Origin: Hirudo medicinalis
Lineage: Eukaryota; Annelida; Clitellata; Hirudinida; Hirudinidae
DNA length: 64,000 bases
NCBI GenBank assembly: GCA_011800805.1
Contig: MPNW01000392.1
Span: forward strand, 329,915 to 393,914
Reading direction: 5' to 3'
In this document: positions 63,083 to 64,000 of the stretch, piece after piece
Numbering within the stretch: the first letter of the stretch is position 1
Layout of the letters: every line of letters begins with the position of its first letter
Notes under the pieces: model-generated
The model's input: the letters and a program-made list of their open reading frames with translations, nothing else
Database searches by the model: none
Told to the model about the DNA's origin: nothing
Translations under genes and position numbers: made by a program

Positions 63083-64000
63083 ACAATATCAACATAAATG
63101 CTGTGTTTCAAGTCAGATCCAAAACCATGGAAATTTTAATAATAAATGCAGCAATAATAATGTTATTGTTATTAGTAATATTACCATAGCAGCATCTTAT
63201 GAATTAATAATTTTGAGATGTGCATTCACTGGTTGCAATTCATTGGGGCATCAATTCATTAAATTCAATCCATTTGATGAAAAGGCATAACGAGCAGTAG
63301 ATTGTCGAGGTTTAACATTGCGTTCTGATGATCGGATTCTTGGATGGAAAAGGATTCTTCCAATATTTAAGCAGCCATTTCCATCAACAGTGAATTAAAA
63401 AGATGAAAGATGAATGACCAACTGCTGGGGAGGGGGTAGAGTTTCAAATGACAAGAAACACATCCATGCATTAAGAGGAATGGTCATCAATAGCTTTCAA
63501 AAGTCCAACTTTTTTAATGGAATCATGAAAGTCCAAACTTTTAATGAATCCCTTTTTGGGATTTTAAGAAGGAAAGTTTATCGAGTGCCAGCAGTGCTTG
63601 TCGTGGGGACTCTGATCAACCAGTCGAAGAAACGAGGGAAGCATTCGTCGAAATTGTTTCGGTGGATTTTCTAATCCATCGAATGTAATTTAACATAAGT
63701 TGATGGAATAAAACATATTAATGCAGAGTATTGACGTCATGAAAGGATAGTTACAGTGATAGTTACAACATTTAGTTGAATGCTTGATCAAAAAAAGATT
63801 TAAAACTTACAATTCTACAATGAGGTTACCATGGAAATGTTTTTGTGCCACATCATATTTGTGCAACTCTGGTTGGCATTCATTTTCTCCCTTTGAACTG
63901 CTTGAAATTTGTGAGATGTAAGAGTAATCACAGTTGCAGATGTCAGTAATAAGTGACAGTACTTTCAGGTATTTTTATTGCTTTCGCAGATGATGATGAT
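62774..64000. other. Intron of the RhoGAP gene to window end
   Basis: This contains an ATT microsatellite (about 63023-63080) and otherwise AT-rich unique DNA. An 86-codon open frame at 63414-63674 shows no recognisable domain and no PX, SH3 or RhoGAP resemblance. I see no further exon. Confidence 0.4.

Noticed and set aside
63414..63674. Small gene of 86 codons near the right edge
   Set aside because: No family resemblance, no splice logic with the RhoGAP gene, and composition like the surrounding intron.

Overview
This is a draft-assembly window from a multicellular animal. Its genes are split by introns with GT–AG boundaries, and the homologues are animal muscle, neuronal and signalling genes. 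The base composition is AT-rich, trinucleotide microsatellites (AAT, ATC, AAC) are everywhere, and there are runs of N at 40987-41410 and 53950-54058 plus a single N at 14117. Gene content points to an invertebrate. A lophotrochozoan, perhaps a leech-like annelid, is my guess, held with low confidence. I built all exon models by eye from splice signals, reading frame and family resemblance.

Layout. (1) 740-20234, minus: one very large gene, about 45 exons and about 3,024 codons by my count. Its N-terminal third is spectrin-repeat-like helix resembling vertebrate CCDC141. Its C-terminal two thirds is 16 titin-type I-set immunoglobulin domains. (2) 21458-26736, minus: a complete 7-exon WD40 gene matching WDR86 (421 codons). 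(3) 27466-46333, minus: a SKT/KIAA1217-SRCIN1 (p140Cap) family gene with the conserved AIP3-type domain, coiled coils and a Ser/Pro-rich tail. (4) 46589-50593, minus, and (5) 56395-59655, plus: two Cys-loop (nicotinic-type) receptor subunits, arranged head to head, with shared exon junctions. (6) 62112-62773, plus: the N-terminal PX-domain exons of an ARHGAP32/33-type RhoGAP that continues beyond the window.

The rest is introns and intergenic DNA: microsatellites, several minisatellites, LINE reverse-transcriptase relics, short retroposons with clear target-site duplications (one nested inside an older repeat), and a 973-bp element with 35-bp terminal inverted repeats and a possible transposase remnant. 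There is no operon logic. The genes are ordinary eukaryotic neighbours, and the two receptor subunits are probably a local duplication. Two conserved exons (one in the SKT-like gene, one in the minus-strand receptor) appear frameshifted, which could be draft errors, alleles or real damage.
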